Numbered from the stretch's first letter, positions 52,803-62,510 are shown. The stretch: 64,000 nucleotides of DNA from CBDBCU01 sp965243185 (GCA_965243185.1 OZ251531.1:372001-436000), one strand, 5' to 3'. Translations and numbers: made by a program. The notes: generated by a model not told the origin, from the letters alone.

Positions 52803-53768
52803 TTAAGGGGTCAAAATTACCTTGCCTTGGCTGCCCCGATTTGACAGATGTTGCTGCGCCGCCGCCACTTGTGCCATAGGCAGTACTCGGTCGACGACCA
52901 GCCGCAGCCGCCCGTCCGCCAGCAGGTCAAAGATTTCGGACATCGCCGCCCGGTGGTCGAGCCGTCCCATGGGGGAGCGGCCCATACTGAACCCGATGAC
53001 GGTGCGGTTGGCGGCAAAGATTTCCGCCGCCGGCAAAGCGGCCGCCGTTCCCGAGGCGTTGCCATAGGAAATCAGCTTGCCGTACGATGCTACGCAGCGC
53101 AGGCTTTTTTCCAGGGTCGGGCCGCCGACACACTCCAACAGCAGCTCCACGCCATTGCCATCGGTCAGCTGCCGCACTTCCTCCTCGAAATCCTGGGCGG
53201 CGTAGTTGATGGTTTCATCCGCGCCTAGCGACCGGGCCAAGTCCAGTTTTTCAGTAGTTGACGCCGTGGTGATGACCCGCGCCCCCCACGCCTTGGCTAA
53301 CTGGATTGCCACGGTGCCGACGCCGGAGGCTCCGGCTTGAATCAGAACGGTATCCCCGGCTTGCAACTGGCCCCGAGTTTTCAACAGGTGATAGGCGGTC
53401 AGAAAGACGATGGGCATACCGCCGGCTTGTACCGGGTCGAGGCTTGCCGGGTAGGGAAAGACATAGTTGACGTTTATCGCCACATACTCGGCTTGCCCCT
53501 GCGGCCCCATTCCCATCACCCGCTGCCCTACCGAAAGGCCGGTTACGCCCTCGCCCAATTGGGCAATGGTACCGGCGGCTTCCAATCCCAAGGTAGCCGG
53601 CAGGTCGGGGCCGGGATAGTTGCCCCGCCGCCGCATAATGTCGGCATAGTTCACCCCGGCGGCGTCCACCTCGATTAAAACCTGGCCCGGCCGCGGCGTC
53701 GGTTCCGCCGTATCGGTCCATTGCAGAACTTCCACCCCGCCGAACTGTTCGATCCTGACCGCTTTCAT
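52803..53768 (-). CDS. NADPH:quinone oxidoreductase-like MDR protein
   Basis: 321 residues, zinc-independent medium-chain dehydrogenase/reductase. MKAVRIEQFGGVEVLQW at the start, RRGNYPGPDLPATLGLEAAG, the nucleotide-binding VLIQAGASGVGTVAIQLAKAWGARVITTAS, and GVELLLECVGG. Zinc-binding cysteines of alcohol dehydrogenases are missing, which supports quinone oxidoreductase/enoyl reductase activity. Physiological substrate unknown. Confidence 0.9.
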   Translation of the reverse strand: MKAVRIEQFGGVEVLQWTDTAEPTPRPGQVLIEVDAAGVNYADIMRRRGNYPGPDLPATLGLEAAGTIAQLGEGVTGLSVGQRVMGMGPQGQAEYVAINVNYVFPYPASLDPVQAGGMPIVFLTAYHLLKTRGQLQAGDTVLIQAGASGVGTVAIQLAKAWGARVITTASTTEKLDLARSLGADETINYAAQDFEEEVRQLTDGNGVELLLECVGGPTLEKSLRCVASYGKLISYGNASGTAAALPAAEIFAANRTVIGFSMGRSPMGRLDHRAAMSEIFDLLADGRLRLVVDRVLPMAQVAAAQQHLSNRGSQGKVILTP

Positions 53769-53798
53769 CCGCTCCCTCCGACTTAAATTTGCCGGCTT

Positions 53799-54785
53799 TT
53801 ACTCCCGGGCCCGCAATTGGCTGGCTTCCAGTACCTCCGGATTGATTACCCGCACCGGCTCCCCGGCGGCGTAAGCACGGATGTCCTCAATGGCGCCGGC
53901 GTAGAAAGCGCGGTAGCCTTCCTCGGTAACATAGCCCAGGTGCGGCGACAGGATGGTGTTTTCCATTTGCAGGAAGGGATGGTCGAGGGGCAGCGGTTCC
54001 ACATCAAAGGTATCGAGAGCGGCCCCGGCAATGCGCCCCTGCTGCAACGCCGCAATCAACGCCCCTTCGTCAACAATCGGCCCCCGGGAAATGTTGACCA
54101 GGTAGGCGGAGGGTTTCATCAACTCGATTTCCCGCGCTCCCACCAAGCCCCGGGTGCGGTCGCTGAGCCGCAGATGTACCGATACGATGTCCGCTTCCCG
54201 AAACAGGGTATCCTTGTCCACCAGAGTGGCCTGACATTCCGCCGCCCGGGCCGCCGTCAGGTTCTGGCTCCAAGCGATTACCCGCAGATCAAAGGCATTG
54301 CCCACCCGCGCCATCAAGCCGCCGATATGCCCCAAGCCAATCAAGCCCAGAGTCTTGCCTTTCAACCCGACGCCGACGGTGGTCTGCCAACGGCCGGCCC
54401 GGGTCAGCCAATCCTCTTGGGGGATTTTCCGCAGCAGGCCGATAATCAGCCCCCAAGTCAGTTCGGTAGGCCCTTCTCCGGCGCCACCGGTGCCGCAGAC
54501 CACGATGCCCAACTCGGTAGCGGCGGCGGTGTCAAAAGATGCGTTACGCGCCCCGGTGGTTATCAGCAAGCGCAGCTCCGGCAGCTGCTCCAGTACGGAA
54601 CGGGGAAAGGGCGTCCGTTCCCGCATCCCGACTACCGCTTGAAAGTCCTTCAGCCGGGACACCAGGTCATCCGCATCGGCCAAGTGGTCGTTGAATATGG
54701 TCAACTCGGCACCGGCCGGCAGGGCGGCCCAGTCGGCCATCCGCCCGGCTACTTCCTGGTAGTCATCGAGTACGGCGATTTTCAC
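53799..54785 (-). CDS. D-2-hydroxyacid dehydrogenase family protein
   Basis: 328 residues from a GTG start (KIAVLDDYQEVAGRMADW), preceded by GGCAGGAGCAACTATC. NAD motif GLIGLGHIGGLMA; catalytic Arg in VSVHLRLSDRTRGLVG, Glu in the DVEPLPLDHP segment, and active-site His in LSPHLGYVTEEG. Typical of 3-phosphoglycerate or other D-2-hydroxyacid dehydrogenases; no ACT domain. Its start overlaps the end of the upstream exonuclease gene by 23 bases. Confidence 0.9.
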   Translation of the reverse strand: MKIAVLDDYQEVAGRMADWAALPAGAELTIFNDHLADADDLVSRLKDFQAVVGMRERTPFPRSVLEQLPELRLLITTGARNASFDTAAATELGIVVCGTGGAGEGPTELTWGLIIGLLRKIPQEDWLTRAGRWQTTVGVGLKGKTLGLIGLGHIGGLMARVGNAFDLRVIAWSQNLTAARAAECQATLVDKDTLFREADIVSVHLRLSDRTRGLVGAREIELMKPSAYLVNISRGPIVDEGALIAALQQGRIAGAALDTFDVEPLPLDHPFLQMENTILSPHLGYVTEEGYRAFYAGAIEDIRAYAAGEPVRVINPEVLEASQLRARE

Positions 54786-55569
54786 GATAGTTGCTCCTGC
54801 CGGGGGTAGCGTTGCCCGGGTCATTAGGATTGCGGGGGGAGTTGCTGCGGGGCTGCGGCCGCGGCCCCCGTCCGTTGGCATTTAACCGGGGATTGCCCGG
54901 TCGGGGAGTTGCTGGCGGCCGCTCCGGTTCGGCCGGCTTGATACTTTCAATCCATTCCTCGAGGTTAAACCCGGTGTGCTGCATGGCCGCCAGGAAAACA
55001 TTGGCGGCGGCTTTGGCATCCTCCAAGGCGTGGTGATGGCGGAAGGGATAGCCAATTTTGCGGCAAAGGTTAGCCAGGTTGTAACCGCGATGCCCCACTT
55101 CCGGCCAGGTATGGCGGGCTAACAAGGCGGAATCGAGCCAAATCCAGTTTTCGGGCAAGGATAGTTTCCACCGTTCGGCGGCTTGCTGCAAACTTACCCG
55201 GTCAAAGGGGGTATGGGAGACCAGCACCGGTGAATTGGCGCGGCGGATAAAGCGGACAATCTCCGGCAGCACTTCGGGAAATTGCCTTTTCCCCTGCACA
55301 TCCCGCGGCGTGAGGTGGTGGATGGCAATGTTTTTCGGTTCAAATTCGGCGGACGGGTCAACCAGGGAATACCATTGGGACTGGAGCTTGTTCCCGGAAT
55401 AGGTTGCCAAGCCGATGGCGCAGATAGTGGATTGGTCGCGGTTGGCCGTCTCCACATCGATGGCGGTAAAGGTGGCCCCGCCGGGTCGCTCAGCGGGCAG
55501 GGCATTACCGCAGTCCGGGCAGCGGCGGAAGCCGGGTCTTACTTGTCGGTTGCAGTTAGCGCATAGCAT
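54763..55569 (-). CDS. zinc-ribbon DEDDh 3'-5' exonuclease
   Basis: 268 residues. An N-terminal zinc ribbon (CANCNRQ ... CPDCGNAL, Cys pairs at about 3-6 and 17-20) precedes a DnaQ-like exonuclease: AIDVETAN (first D-x-E), HTPFDRVSL (second Asp), HHALEDAKAA (His and last Asp). A Pro/Arg/Asn-rich tail makes up the last 50 residues. Proofreading-like or repair role; the ribbon is an unusual addition. Confidence 0.85.
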   Translation of the reverse strand: MLCANCNRQVRPGFRRCPDCGNALPAERPGGATFTAIDVETANRDQSTICAIGLATYSGNKLQSQWYSLVDPSAEFEPKNIAIHHLTPRDVQGKRQFPEVLPEIVRFIRRANSPVLVSHTPFDRVSLQQAAERWKLSLPENWIWLDSALLARHTWPEVGHRGYNLANLCRKIGYPFRHHHALEDAKAAANVFLAAMQHTGFNLEEWIESIKPAEPERPPATPRPGNPRLNANGRGPRPQPRSNSPRNPNDPGNATPGRSNYRENRRTR

Positions 55570-55611
55570 GGCAATTGCTCCTTAGCCCATCCTGATGTAT
55601 TCGCCTCTATT

Positions 55612-56649
55612 CTATCGGAAAGCCGGGGCCACTTCTTTGGCCAGAATTTCCAGACTTCGCATTACCTTGTCCGGGGGAATCAGCCGGCCGGGGTTAAGCT
55701 CGGCGATAAAACCGTTCAACCCCAACTCCCCTTGCAGGTAGGCAATGCGCTCGGTAAGAGTAGCAGCGGAGCCGAAAGCTACCTTGGTTTCCAGCATTTT
55801 CTCAAAGGTCAGTCCGTCCAGTTGCTCGGCCCGGGCTTGCCGCCCCACTGCCGGATTGCCGGCGGAGGCCCGGTACAGCTCCCCCATCTGACTGAAATAG
55901 GCCGCAATGCTTTCCTGCGGCTCCGCCATCGCCGCCTGCTCCGTTTCCCCGGCATAGGTAGCCACCCGCAGGGAAACATTGCCATCGCCCGGATGTCCGG
56001 CCGCTTGCCAGGCCCGCCGGTACTCCTTGATGCACGCGCTCAATTCTGGCACATCCATCGCCCGCAAGCCGACAAAGATGGGCATACCCCGCTGCCCCAT
56101 CCGGGGAAAGGTATCCTCAGTAGTGGCGGCAACGCGCAACGGCGGATGCGGCAAGGTGTAAGGTTGGGGAGCGACATGGGCATTCTCAAACTGAAAATAC
56201 TCGCCGTGATAGGAAAAGGGTTCACCCTTCCACGCTTCCAGCACAATATCCAAGGCTTCCTCAAAGCGGCCGCGGCTTTCCTCATAAGGAACGCCATAGA
56301 CGGTATAGGCCCGGGGAAAGGCGCTGCGTCCGATGCCAAAGTCAAAGCGGCCCTCGGCTATCTGGTCCACTGTCGCCATTTCCTCGGCGATACGCAGGGG
56401 GTTTTGCAGGGGCAGCACCGATACCGCCGTGCCGACCCGCAGGCGTTTTGTGCGGGTAGCTACGGAGGCGGCAATCACCGCCGGCGCTGACAGGACGGAG
56501 CGGGTTGGCGCAAAGTGAATTTCCGACAGCCATGCCTCATCCAGTCCCCACGCCTCGGCGGCATCCACCAAGGCAAAGCCTTCCTGAAAGGCTTCGGCGT
56601 AACTCCCAGCGTCCCGCCGCTCGAACTGCGAAAAAATCCCGAACTCCAT
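55612..56649 (-). CDS. LLM class flavin-dependent oxidoreductase
   Basis: 345 residues, luciferase-like TIM barrel: MEFGIFSQFER start, AWGLDEAWLSEIHFAPTRS, RLRVGTAVSVLPLQNPLRIAEE, IAEGRFDFGIGRSAFPRAYTVYG. Uses FMNH2 or F420; which is unclear. Substrate unknown. Such genes are common in SAR202-like Chloroflexota. The ATG follows GCAGGTGG. Confidence 0.88.
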   Translation of the reverse strand: MEFGIFSQFERRDAGSYAEAFQEGFALVDAAEAWGLDEAWLSEIHFAPTRSVLSAPAVIAASVATRTKRLRVGTAVSVLPLQNPLRIAEEMATVDQIAEGRFDFGIGRSAFPRAYTVYGVPYEESRGRFEEALDIVLEAWKGEPFSYHGEYFQFENAHVAPQPYTLPHPPLRVAATTEDTFPRMGQRGMPIFVGLRAMDVPELSACIKEYRRAWQAAGHPGDGNVSLRVATYAGETEQAAMAEPQESIAAYFSQMGELYRASAGNPAVGRQARAEQLDGLTFEKMLETKVAFGSAATLTERIAYLQGELGLNGFIAELNPGRLIPPDKVMRSLEILAKEVAPAFR

Positions 56650-56819
56650 AAAACCACCTGCCGGCCGCCGCCGGGCTTGAAAATAATTCCGCAGCAAGTT
56701 AAGCACATCAGCCCTATGGGGTCAAGTTACCATAAGGAAATTGGCATTTACACCCTTGCCGCCCAATGCTACCATTACCCGGTGAAAAAGTCAGGGCAAG
56801 GAATTGCCGGAGGTGGGGA

Positions 56820-58037
56820 ATGAACTCCCGGGAGTATGACATCGTAATTGTTGGCGGCGGGATTATCGGCTTGTCCACGGCGATGCAGTTGAGCCGCCGC
56901 TTTCCCCAGTGCGCCGTAGCCGTGCTGGAAAAAGAGCAGGAGTTGGCCCAACATCAGACCGGCCACAACAGCGGCGTCATCCACTCCGGCATTTACTACC
57001 GGCCCGGCTCCCAAAAGTCCCAATTCTGCGTTGGCGGCGCTCAAGCGTTGATGCAGTTCTGCGACCGCAACGAAATCGAGTACGAGCAGTGCGGCAAAAC
57101 CATCGTCGCTACCGACGAATCGGAGTTGGGGCGGCTGGAAAACCTGTACGAGCGGGGCGTGGCTAACGGCGTACCGGGATTGGAAATCATTGGCCCGGAA
57201 CGGCTGCGGGAAATTGAGCCGTACACGGCAGGGGTTAAAGCCCTGTGGTCGCCGGCCACCGGCATTATTGATTATGTTAAGGTAACTTCAGCCTACGCCG
57301 CCCGCTTTCAGGAAAATGGCGGCGACATCTACAACGATGCGGCGGTGCAGGATATTAACGGCGTTTCCGGCGCTATCACAGTGGAGACCGTACGGGGAAC
57401 CCTGCGGGCTAAACACCTGATTAACTGCGCCGGCTTGTACGCTGACCGGGTAGCCCGGATGATGGGCGAGGCGACCGGGGTTCGCATTATCCCGTTCCGG
57501 GGGGAATACTACACCCTGCGCCCGGAAAGTCAGCATCTGGTTAAGGGATTGATTTACCCGGTGCCGGATCCGCGCTTTCCGTTCCTGGGCGTCCACTACA
57601 CCCGCAACATTCACGGCTACGTGGAAGCCGGGCCTAACGCGGTATTGGCTTTTGCCCGGGAGGGCTACCGCAAAAGCAATGTGGACTTGGGCGAGGCGTT
57701 AGGCACTTTTACCTACCCCGGTTTCTGGAAAATGACCGCCCGGCACTGGCGTACCGGGGTCGCGGAAATGCGCCGTTCCTACAGCAAGTCGGTTTTTGTC
57801 CACGACCTGCAAAAGCTGATCCCGGAGATTAAGGATACGGATTTGGCATCGGGCGGGGCCGGCGTCCGCGCCCAAGCCGTTGCCGCTGACGGCGCATTGC
57901 TCGACGATTTTTCCATCCTGCGGGGGCGGCAAGCCATCCATGTCTTGAACGCCCCTTCGCCCGGGGCTACTTCCTCCCTGGCCATCGGCGGCTATATCGT
58001 TGACCTGGCGGCGGAGTCCTTTGGTTTGGATGCCTGA
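56820..58037 (+). CDS. lhgO: L-2-hydroxyglutarate oxidase family flavoprotein
   Basis: 405 residues. FAD-binding IVIVGGGIIGLSTAMQLSRRF at the start, then HNSGVIHSGIYYRPGSQK and NCAGLYADRVA, the LhgO/YgaF signature, with IIPFRGEYYTLRPES. Oxidises L-2-hydroxyglutarate to 2-oxoglutarate, feeding the quinone pool. GGAGGTGGGGA precedes the ATG. Alternative: a related DAO-family oxidase. Confidence 0.88.
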   Translation: MNSREYDIVIVGGGIIGLSTAMQLSRRFPQCAVAVLEKEQELAQHQTGHNSGVIHSGIYYRPGSQKSQFCVGGAQALMQFCDRNEIEYEQCGKTIVATDESELGRLENLYERGVANGVPGLEIIGPERLREIEPYTAGVKALWSPATGIIDYVKVTSAYAARFQENGGDIYNDAAVQDINGVSGAITVETVRGTLRAKHLINCAGLYADRVARMMGEATGVRIIPFRGEYYTLRPESQHLVKGLIYPVPDPRFPFLGVHYTRNIHGYVEAGPNAVLAFAREGYRKSNVDLGEALGTFTYPGFWKMTARHWRTGVAEMRRSYSKSVFVHDLQKLIPEIKDTDLASGGAGVRAQAVAADGALLDDFSILRGRQAIHVLNAPSPGATSSLAIGGYIVDLAAESFGLDA

Positions 58038-58155
58038 TTTACCACGCGCAAATTGGCAATTGCCCGCCGCCCATCCGGTTGTCTCCCGGGGCGGGCTATC
58101 GGTTATAATTGGTTAAGTCGGTTATTTGACCCGGACGGCGCAAAGGCAGCACAAG

Positions 58156-58557
58156 GTGGAACGGGACATCGACCTGGGCAGTTGGCAGTTTACCGAGGAA
58201 AGGATACGGCAATACTTGGCCGCCGTTGGCGATTCCCCGGAACTGTATTTACAGCACGGCTTGACGCCGCCGCTGGCTCTATCGGCTTATGCCTTGGGCG
58301 CATTGCTGGAAAAGCTGAACCTGCCGCCGGGAACGGTGCACAGCTTGCAGGAAATGGAAGTTGCCGGGCCGGTGGCTATCGGGCAGGAAATCAGCGGCCG
58401 CGCCGTGCTGGAACGGCCCCGCCAACGGGCCGGGTTGCAGTTCACCACCGTAACCTACACCCTGCGCGATGGCCGCGGGGCCACGGTACAGACCGGCAAA
58501 ACTACCGTGCTGACGCCGGCCGGGGCTGATATTCCTGGCGCGGCCGGCAACGAATAA
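58156..58557 (+). CDS. MaoC-like hotdog dehydratase, N-domain type
   Basis: 133 residues from a GTG with AAAGG upstream. Matches the FAS1 dehydratase/MaoC N-terminal hotdog: WQFTEERIRQYLAAVGD, LTPPLALSAYALGALLEKLNLPPGTVHSLQEME, AVLERPRQRAGLQFTTVTYTL. Such proteins lack the catalytic pair and form a heterodimer with a catalytic MaoC protein, here encoded 27 bases downstream. Confidence 0.75.
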   Translation: MERDIDLGSWQFTEERIRQYLAAVGDSPELYLQHGLTPPLALSAYALGALLEKLNLPPGTVHSLQEMEVAGPVAIGQEISGRAVLERPRQRAGLQFTTVTYTLRDGRGATVQTGKTTVLTPAGADIPGAAGNE

Positions 58558-58584
58558 GATTGTCCAGGAAAATCCCGGTAGCCA

Positions 58585-59022
58585 ATGACGGAAGCAGCGC
58601 AAAACCTAGACGCCTTGCCGGTAGTTGCCGAGACGATTACTCAGCAACGGCTGAATGCCTATTCCGCCGCCGCCGGGGATTTTAACCCGTTGCATTGGGA
58701 CGCCGAGTTTGCGGCTGGAACTCAATTCGGCGGCATTATCGCCCACGGTATGCTGACCCTGGCCTTTATTGCCCGGAGTATGACCGCCGCCTACGGGCGG
58801 GACTGGCTGGAAACCGGCAGTCTCAAGGTGCGGTTCAAGGGGGCGGCTTACTTGGGCGACCGGGTGGAAAGCCGTTGCCGGGTAACTAAAGCGGAGCAAT
58901 TGCCCGGCTATCAACGGGTAACTTGCGCCGTGACGGTAGTCAACAGCGACTCCGGCCAGGAACTGGTGACCGGCACGGCTACCGTCAAGACCGGCCGCGC
59001 CGCTATTCAGCAAACTGCATAG
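58585..59022 (+). CDS. MaoC-like (R)-enoyl hydratase/3-hydroxyacyl dehydratase
   Basis: 145 residues, catalytic hotdog: AAGDFNPLHWDAEFAA supplies the Asp and GGIIAHGMLTL the His of the active site. Pairs with the preceding N-domain type protein like HadAB of mycobacteria. Likely dehydrates 3-hydroxyacyl chains in the fatty acid pathway that continues with plsX-fabG. Confidence 0.85.
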   Translation: MTEAAQNLDALPVVAETITQQRLNAYSAAAGDFNPLHWDAEFAAGTQFGGIIAHGMLTLAFIARSMTAAYGRDWLETGSLKVRFKGAAYLGDRVESRCRVTKAEQLPGYQRVTCAVTVVNSDSGQELVTGTATVKTGRAAIQQTA

Positions 59023-59068
59023 GGCCGCCGCCGCTTGCCGGCGGCGCCCGGTTAAGGAAAGTTGACCT

Positions 59069-60106
59069 ATGGATAACAAGACAACGCCGGCCCCCGTCCG
59101 GGTGGCGGTGGATGCTATGGGCGGCGATTACGCCCCCGGCGAAATCGTCAAAGGCGCGGTGGCCGCCGCCCGGGAGCGGTCGGACATTGAGCTGCTGCTG
59201 GTGGGCGATCCGGACGCCGTGGAGCGGGAACTGGCCGCTGGCGACTGCAACGGCGCGTCGGTTTCGGTAATCCCCTCCGCCGGCAAAATCGGCGATGACG
59301 AACATCCAATGCACGCCTTCCGGCAAAAGCCCAACGCCTCGATTATTGTTGGCGCAAAACTACTGAAAGGCGGGAAAGCCGATGTGCTGGTTTCCCTGGG
59401 TTCCACCGGGGCGTCAATGGCGGTCTCCGCCATAGTGTTAGGGTTGATGGACGGCTTGGAGCGGCCCTGCATCGGCGGCCATTTTTTGGGGTTGGCGCCG
59501 CGCACTGTGGTTATGGATTTGGGCAGCAATGTGGACTGCCGCCCGGCGCAGTTGGTCAGCTTTGCCGCCTTGGGCGCGGTCTTTGCCGACCAGTTCCTGG
59601 GCATTGCCAACCCCCGGATTGCCTTGCTCAGCGTGGGCGCCGAGAAATCCAAAGGCAATCGGCAAGTGCAGGAAACTTACCAACTGCTGGCGAAAAGCCA
59701 TCTGAACTTTGTCGGCAACGTCGAGGGAATGGATTTCTTTACCGACAAGGCCGATGTCATCATTTGCGACGGCTTTGTGGGCAACATCCTGATTAAGTTC
59801 ACCGAGGGAATGGGCAGCGCTTTGGGCGGCTACCTGACCCAACAATTGGCGGCGCAAATGCCCCCAGCCGAGCTGAGCCGGGCACTGTCGGAACTATGGG
59901 AGACGATGAACCGGCCGCGGACGATGGGCGGGCCGTTGTTCGGCGTGAACGGCGCGGTGATTGTGGGGCATGGCTCCTCAAAAGCCGCCGGCGTAACTGG
60001 AGCCATCAATACCGCCGTGGAGTATTTCCGCTTGGGCTTGCTGGACCGGATGCGGGCCGAAGTGTCGGAAATTCACCGCCGGGGTTTGGCGGAGTCCCGG
60101 GACTGA
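59069..60106 (+). CDS. plsX: phosphate acyltransferase
   Basis: Makes acyl-phosphate from acyl-ACP for phospholipid synthesis. 345 residues: VRVAVDAMGGDYAPGEIVKG, VSVIPSAGKIGDDEHPMHAFRQKP, LVSLGSTGASMAVS, VMDLGSNVDCRPAQLVSFA, ALLSVGAEKSKGNRQVQE, NFVGNVEGMDFFTDKADVIICDGFVGNI are all diagnostic. Stop and fabG start overlap (TGATG). fabD and acpP are not seen between them. Confidence 0.96.
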   Translation: MDNKTTPAPVRVAVDAMGGDYAPGEIVKGAVAAARERSDIELLLVGDPDAVERELAAGDCNGASVSVIPSAGKIGDDEHPMHAFRQKPNASIIVGAKLLKGGKADVLVSLGSTGASMAVSAIVLGLMDGLERPCIGGHFLGLAPRTVVMDLGSNVDCRPAQLVSFAALGAVFADQFLGIANPRIALLSVGAEKSKGNRQVQETYQLLAKSHLNFVGNVEGMDFFTDKADVIICDGFVGNILIKFTEGMGSALGGYLTQQLAAQMPPAELSRALSELWETMNRPRTMGGPLFGVNGAVIVGHGSSKAAGVTGAINTAVEYFRLGLLDRMRAEVSEIHRRGLAESRD

Positions 60107-60858
60107 TGGCCGCCCCTTTGGACGGACAAGTTGCCCTGGTTACTGGAGCGTCCCGGGGTATTGGCGCGGTCATCGCCCAACGACTGGCCCGGGACGGGGC
60201 TAAAGTAGCCGTCAACTACCAGGCATCGGCGGCGGCGGCGGCCCAAGTAGTTGCGGACATCAACGCCGCCGGCGGGCAAGCCGTCAGCCTGGCCGGGGAT
60301 GTTTCCCAAGAGGCGGAAGCTCAGTCCTTGGTCAAGCAGACGCTGGAGCAGTGGGGCCGCATTGACATTCTGGTCAACAATGCCGGCATTACCCGCGACC
60401 GGCTGCTGCTGCGGATGACGCCCCAGGATTGGGATGAAGTGCTGCAAGTCAACCTGCGTGGGGCTTTCCTTTGCACCAAGTTTGTAATGCCGCAGCTGAT
60501 CCGGCAGCGCAGTGGGCGGATTGTCAACATATCCTCGGTAATCGGCTTGAGCGGCAATCCGGGGCAAGCCAACTACGCCGCCGCCAAAGCCGGGCTGATT
60601 GGTTTCACCAAAGCCACAGCCCGGGAAGTGGCCTCCCGCAACATCACCGTCAATGCCTTGGCCCCCGGCTTTATCGACAGCGGCGGGATGGTAGCGGAAA
60701 TGTCTGAGGAGGCCCGACGGCAGGTACTGACCCGCATCCCGATGGAGCGGTTCGGCAGCGCCGCGGATGTAGCGGCCGCGGTAGCCTTCCTCTGCGGCCC
60801 CGGCGCCGGCTACATCACGGCGCAGGTGATTACGGTTGATGGGGGGATGCTGGGGTAG
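60106..60858 (+). CDS. fabG: 3-oxoacyl-ACP reductase
   Basis: 250 residues, short-chain dehydrogenase: TGASRGIGAVIAQRL cofactor motif, NNAG, catalytic Ser in NISSVIGLSG, YAAAKAG with the catalytic Tyr and Lys, and VDGGMLG end. Start within the plsX stop gives MAAPLDGQVALVTGAS, the expected N-terminus. Most likely FabG given the operon. Confidence 0.92.
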   Translation: MAAPLDGQVALVTGASRGIGAVIAQRLARDGAKVAVNYQASAAAAAQVVADINAAGGQAVSLAGDVSQEAEAQSLVKQTLEQWGRIDILVNNAGITRDRLLLRMTPQDWDEVLQVNLRGAFLCTKFVMPQLIRQRSGRIVNISSVIGLSGNPGQANYAAAKAGLIGFTKATAREVASRNITVNALAPGFIDSGGMVAEMSEEARRQVLTRIPMERFGSAADVAAAVAFLCGPGAGYITAQVITVDGGMLG

Positions 60859-60868
60859 GGGGCGGTTG

Positions 60869-61489
60869 CTATGGGATGGTCAGGTTACACGCTGCAGCTA
60901 CCGGCTTATAAGCCTCGGCAAACCCGACCGGGTGCCATATTGCGGTTATAGATTCCGCAAAATCCCGGCGCAACCTTAGAGTTATCTTGTCCGCCCGGCG
61001 CAAGTCCGTCAAGAGTGATTCGTTATCCAACTCATGGCTAATCGGCAGTATGGTCGCTTCGTCTCTCCCAAGCCAATAAGTGGTTTTAGCCGCTTCTCCG
61101 TTAACGCGCCAATCCACTTCCATAGGGCCGGACCCTACGTAAGCATCCCATAGTACAATCATCCCAATTCCGACACTTACACCAGGGAATTGCCGACACC
61201 CGACGCTAAGCCGGGGTTCATCATACGGAAAATCCAGGGTGCTCTCCGTAGCTTGCAGTTGAATCGTGAGGAAAGCTCCGTCATCGATAGGGTCCTTCCA
61301 ATTCTCTGAAGTCCAGTTCCCGGTATCGGGAGACGGCGTGGGCGTGGGAACCGGCGTAGCGGTAGCGACAGGGGTATTAGTAGGGGCAGGAGTCGGGATG
61401 GCCGCCGTGGCGCAGGCAACCGCCAGCGTCAGCAGTGCAAGGGCCGCAATCAAGGCCAGGATACGAGCTTTCGGGAAAAGTTGGAGCAT
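60869..61489 (-). CDS. lipoprotein with Thr/Pro linker, unknown function
   Basis: 206 residues. Signal with lipobox LTLAVAC (near Cys 26), then a Pro/Thr linker (IPTPAPTNTPVATATPVPTP). The mature domain (LSVGCRQFPGVSVGIGMIVL, VDWRVNGEAAKTTYWL, ITLRLRRDFAESITAIWHP) shows beta-rich stretches and two Cys. Type VI-secretion/Tsi-like or DUF-type folds are possible, none firm. Lies convergent to fabG; its upstream side is next to the IS5 element. Confidence 0.7.
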   Translation of the reverse strand: MLQLFPKARILALIAALALLTLAVACATAAIPTPAPTNTPVATATPVPTPTPSPDTGNWTSENWKDPIDDGAFLTIQLQATESTLDFPYDEPRLSVGCRQFPGVSVGIGMIVLWDAYVGSGPMEVDWRVNGEAAKTTYWLGRDEATILPISHELDNESLLTDLRRADKITLRLRRDFAESITAIWHPVGFAEAYKPVAAACNLTIP

Positions 61490-61595
61490 CAAAGAACCCC
61501 CTTGTAGTGGCGCAGGATAAGGCACTTGCTACGGTCACCTAGGCCCTGGCGTGAGCTGACAAGGGGGCAAGGGAATGCCATCCTTTGCCCCCTAG

Positions 61596-62510
61596 GGCCT
61601 GTTGACAAACCCGTTTCTCCTGATTAGATTACCAGCAACTTAATCAGGAGGGAATAGCTTGGCGCGTAAGATGTTATCCGACCGGCAGTGGGCGCGGCTG
61701 GAGCCGGCTTTGCGGGGCGACCCCAAGAAAGGCGGCCGGCCACCGCTGCAAGCAAATCGGAACACGGTTGAGGGCATCCTGTGGATTGCCCGCACTGGAG
61801 CTCCTTGGCGCGACTTGCCCCCGGAGTTTGGGAAATGGAACTCGGTGTATCAACGGTTCCGCCGCTGGACTAAAGCCGGCGTCTTTGAGCAGCTGTTCAA
61901 CAGCTTGGCCGGCGAGCTTCAGTTGGACACCGTAATGGTGGATGGGACTTTTGTCAAAGGGCATCAGCACGGGACTGGCGCCCCAAAAGGGGACGCTCCC
62001 GCGACCAATCCCGGTTGGCCCAAGCCATCGGGCGGAGTCGCGGCGGGCTGAATACCAAGGTGGTGGCCTTGGCCGACGCTATGGGGCGACTGGTCAAGTT
62101 TGTCCTGCGCCCGGGCAATGCGGCGGAATGCGTGGTGCTGCCAGATTTGATTGGTGCGGTTGCCACCCAAGAACTGATTGCCGACAAAGCCTATGATACG
62201 GACCTGATCCGTAGCTGGTTGGCCGCGGCGGACATCCGGCCGGTGATACCTTCCCGGGCCCGGCGGCGACCGCCGGCTTGGCCCGACCCGGCGGTATATG
62301 GGTTGCGTCATTTGATTGAAAACCGCTTTGCGGCCCTCAAGGAGTATCGGGGAATTGCGACGCGCTACTGCAAGTTGGGCGAAATGTACGCGGCAACCCT
62401 TTGCTTGGTGGCCACGGTAGTAGCAATGCGGGAAAAGGAAACCGGCCAGAACCCCGGGGGCTGGCCGGCGGTCAATCGCCAGCTGGCACTTTAAGGTTTG
62501 TCAACAGGCC
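61596..62510 (+). mobile_element. IS5-family (IS427-like) insertion sequence
   Basis: About 915 bases bounded by inverted ends GGCCTGTTGACAAAC and GTTTGTCAACAGGCC, exact over 15 bases. Flanked on each side by CTAG (61592-61595 and 62511-62514), consistent with a target duplication. Carries a two-frame transposase. Confidence 0.9.
61659..62494 (+). CDS. IS5/IS427-type transposase, made by -1 frameshift
   Basis: Two frames. The first (to 62051) has the DUF4096-like LSDRQWARLEPAL, GILWIARTGAPWRDLP and the first Asp in VMVDGTFVKGHQH. The second gives AIGRSRGGLNTKVVALADAMGR, the second Asp in ADKAYDTD and Glu in HLIENRFAALKEYRGIATRY. A slippery C CCA AAA lies at 61982-61988 in the first frame; a -1 slip there reads smoothly into the second frame, giving about 278 residues. 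Separate translation of each part would lack the full DDE set. Confidence 0.9.
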
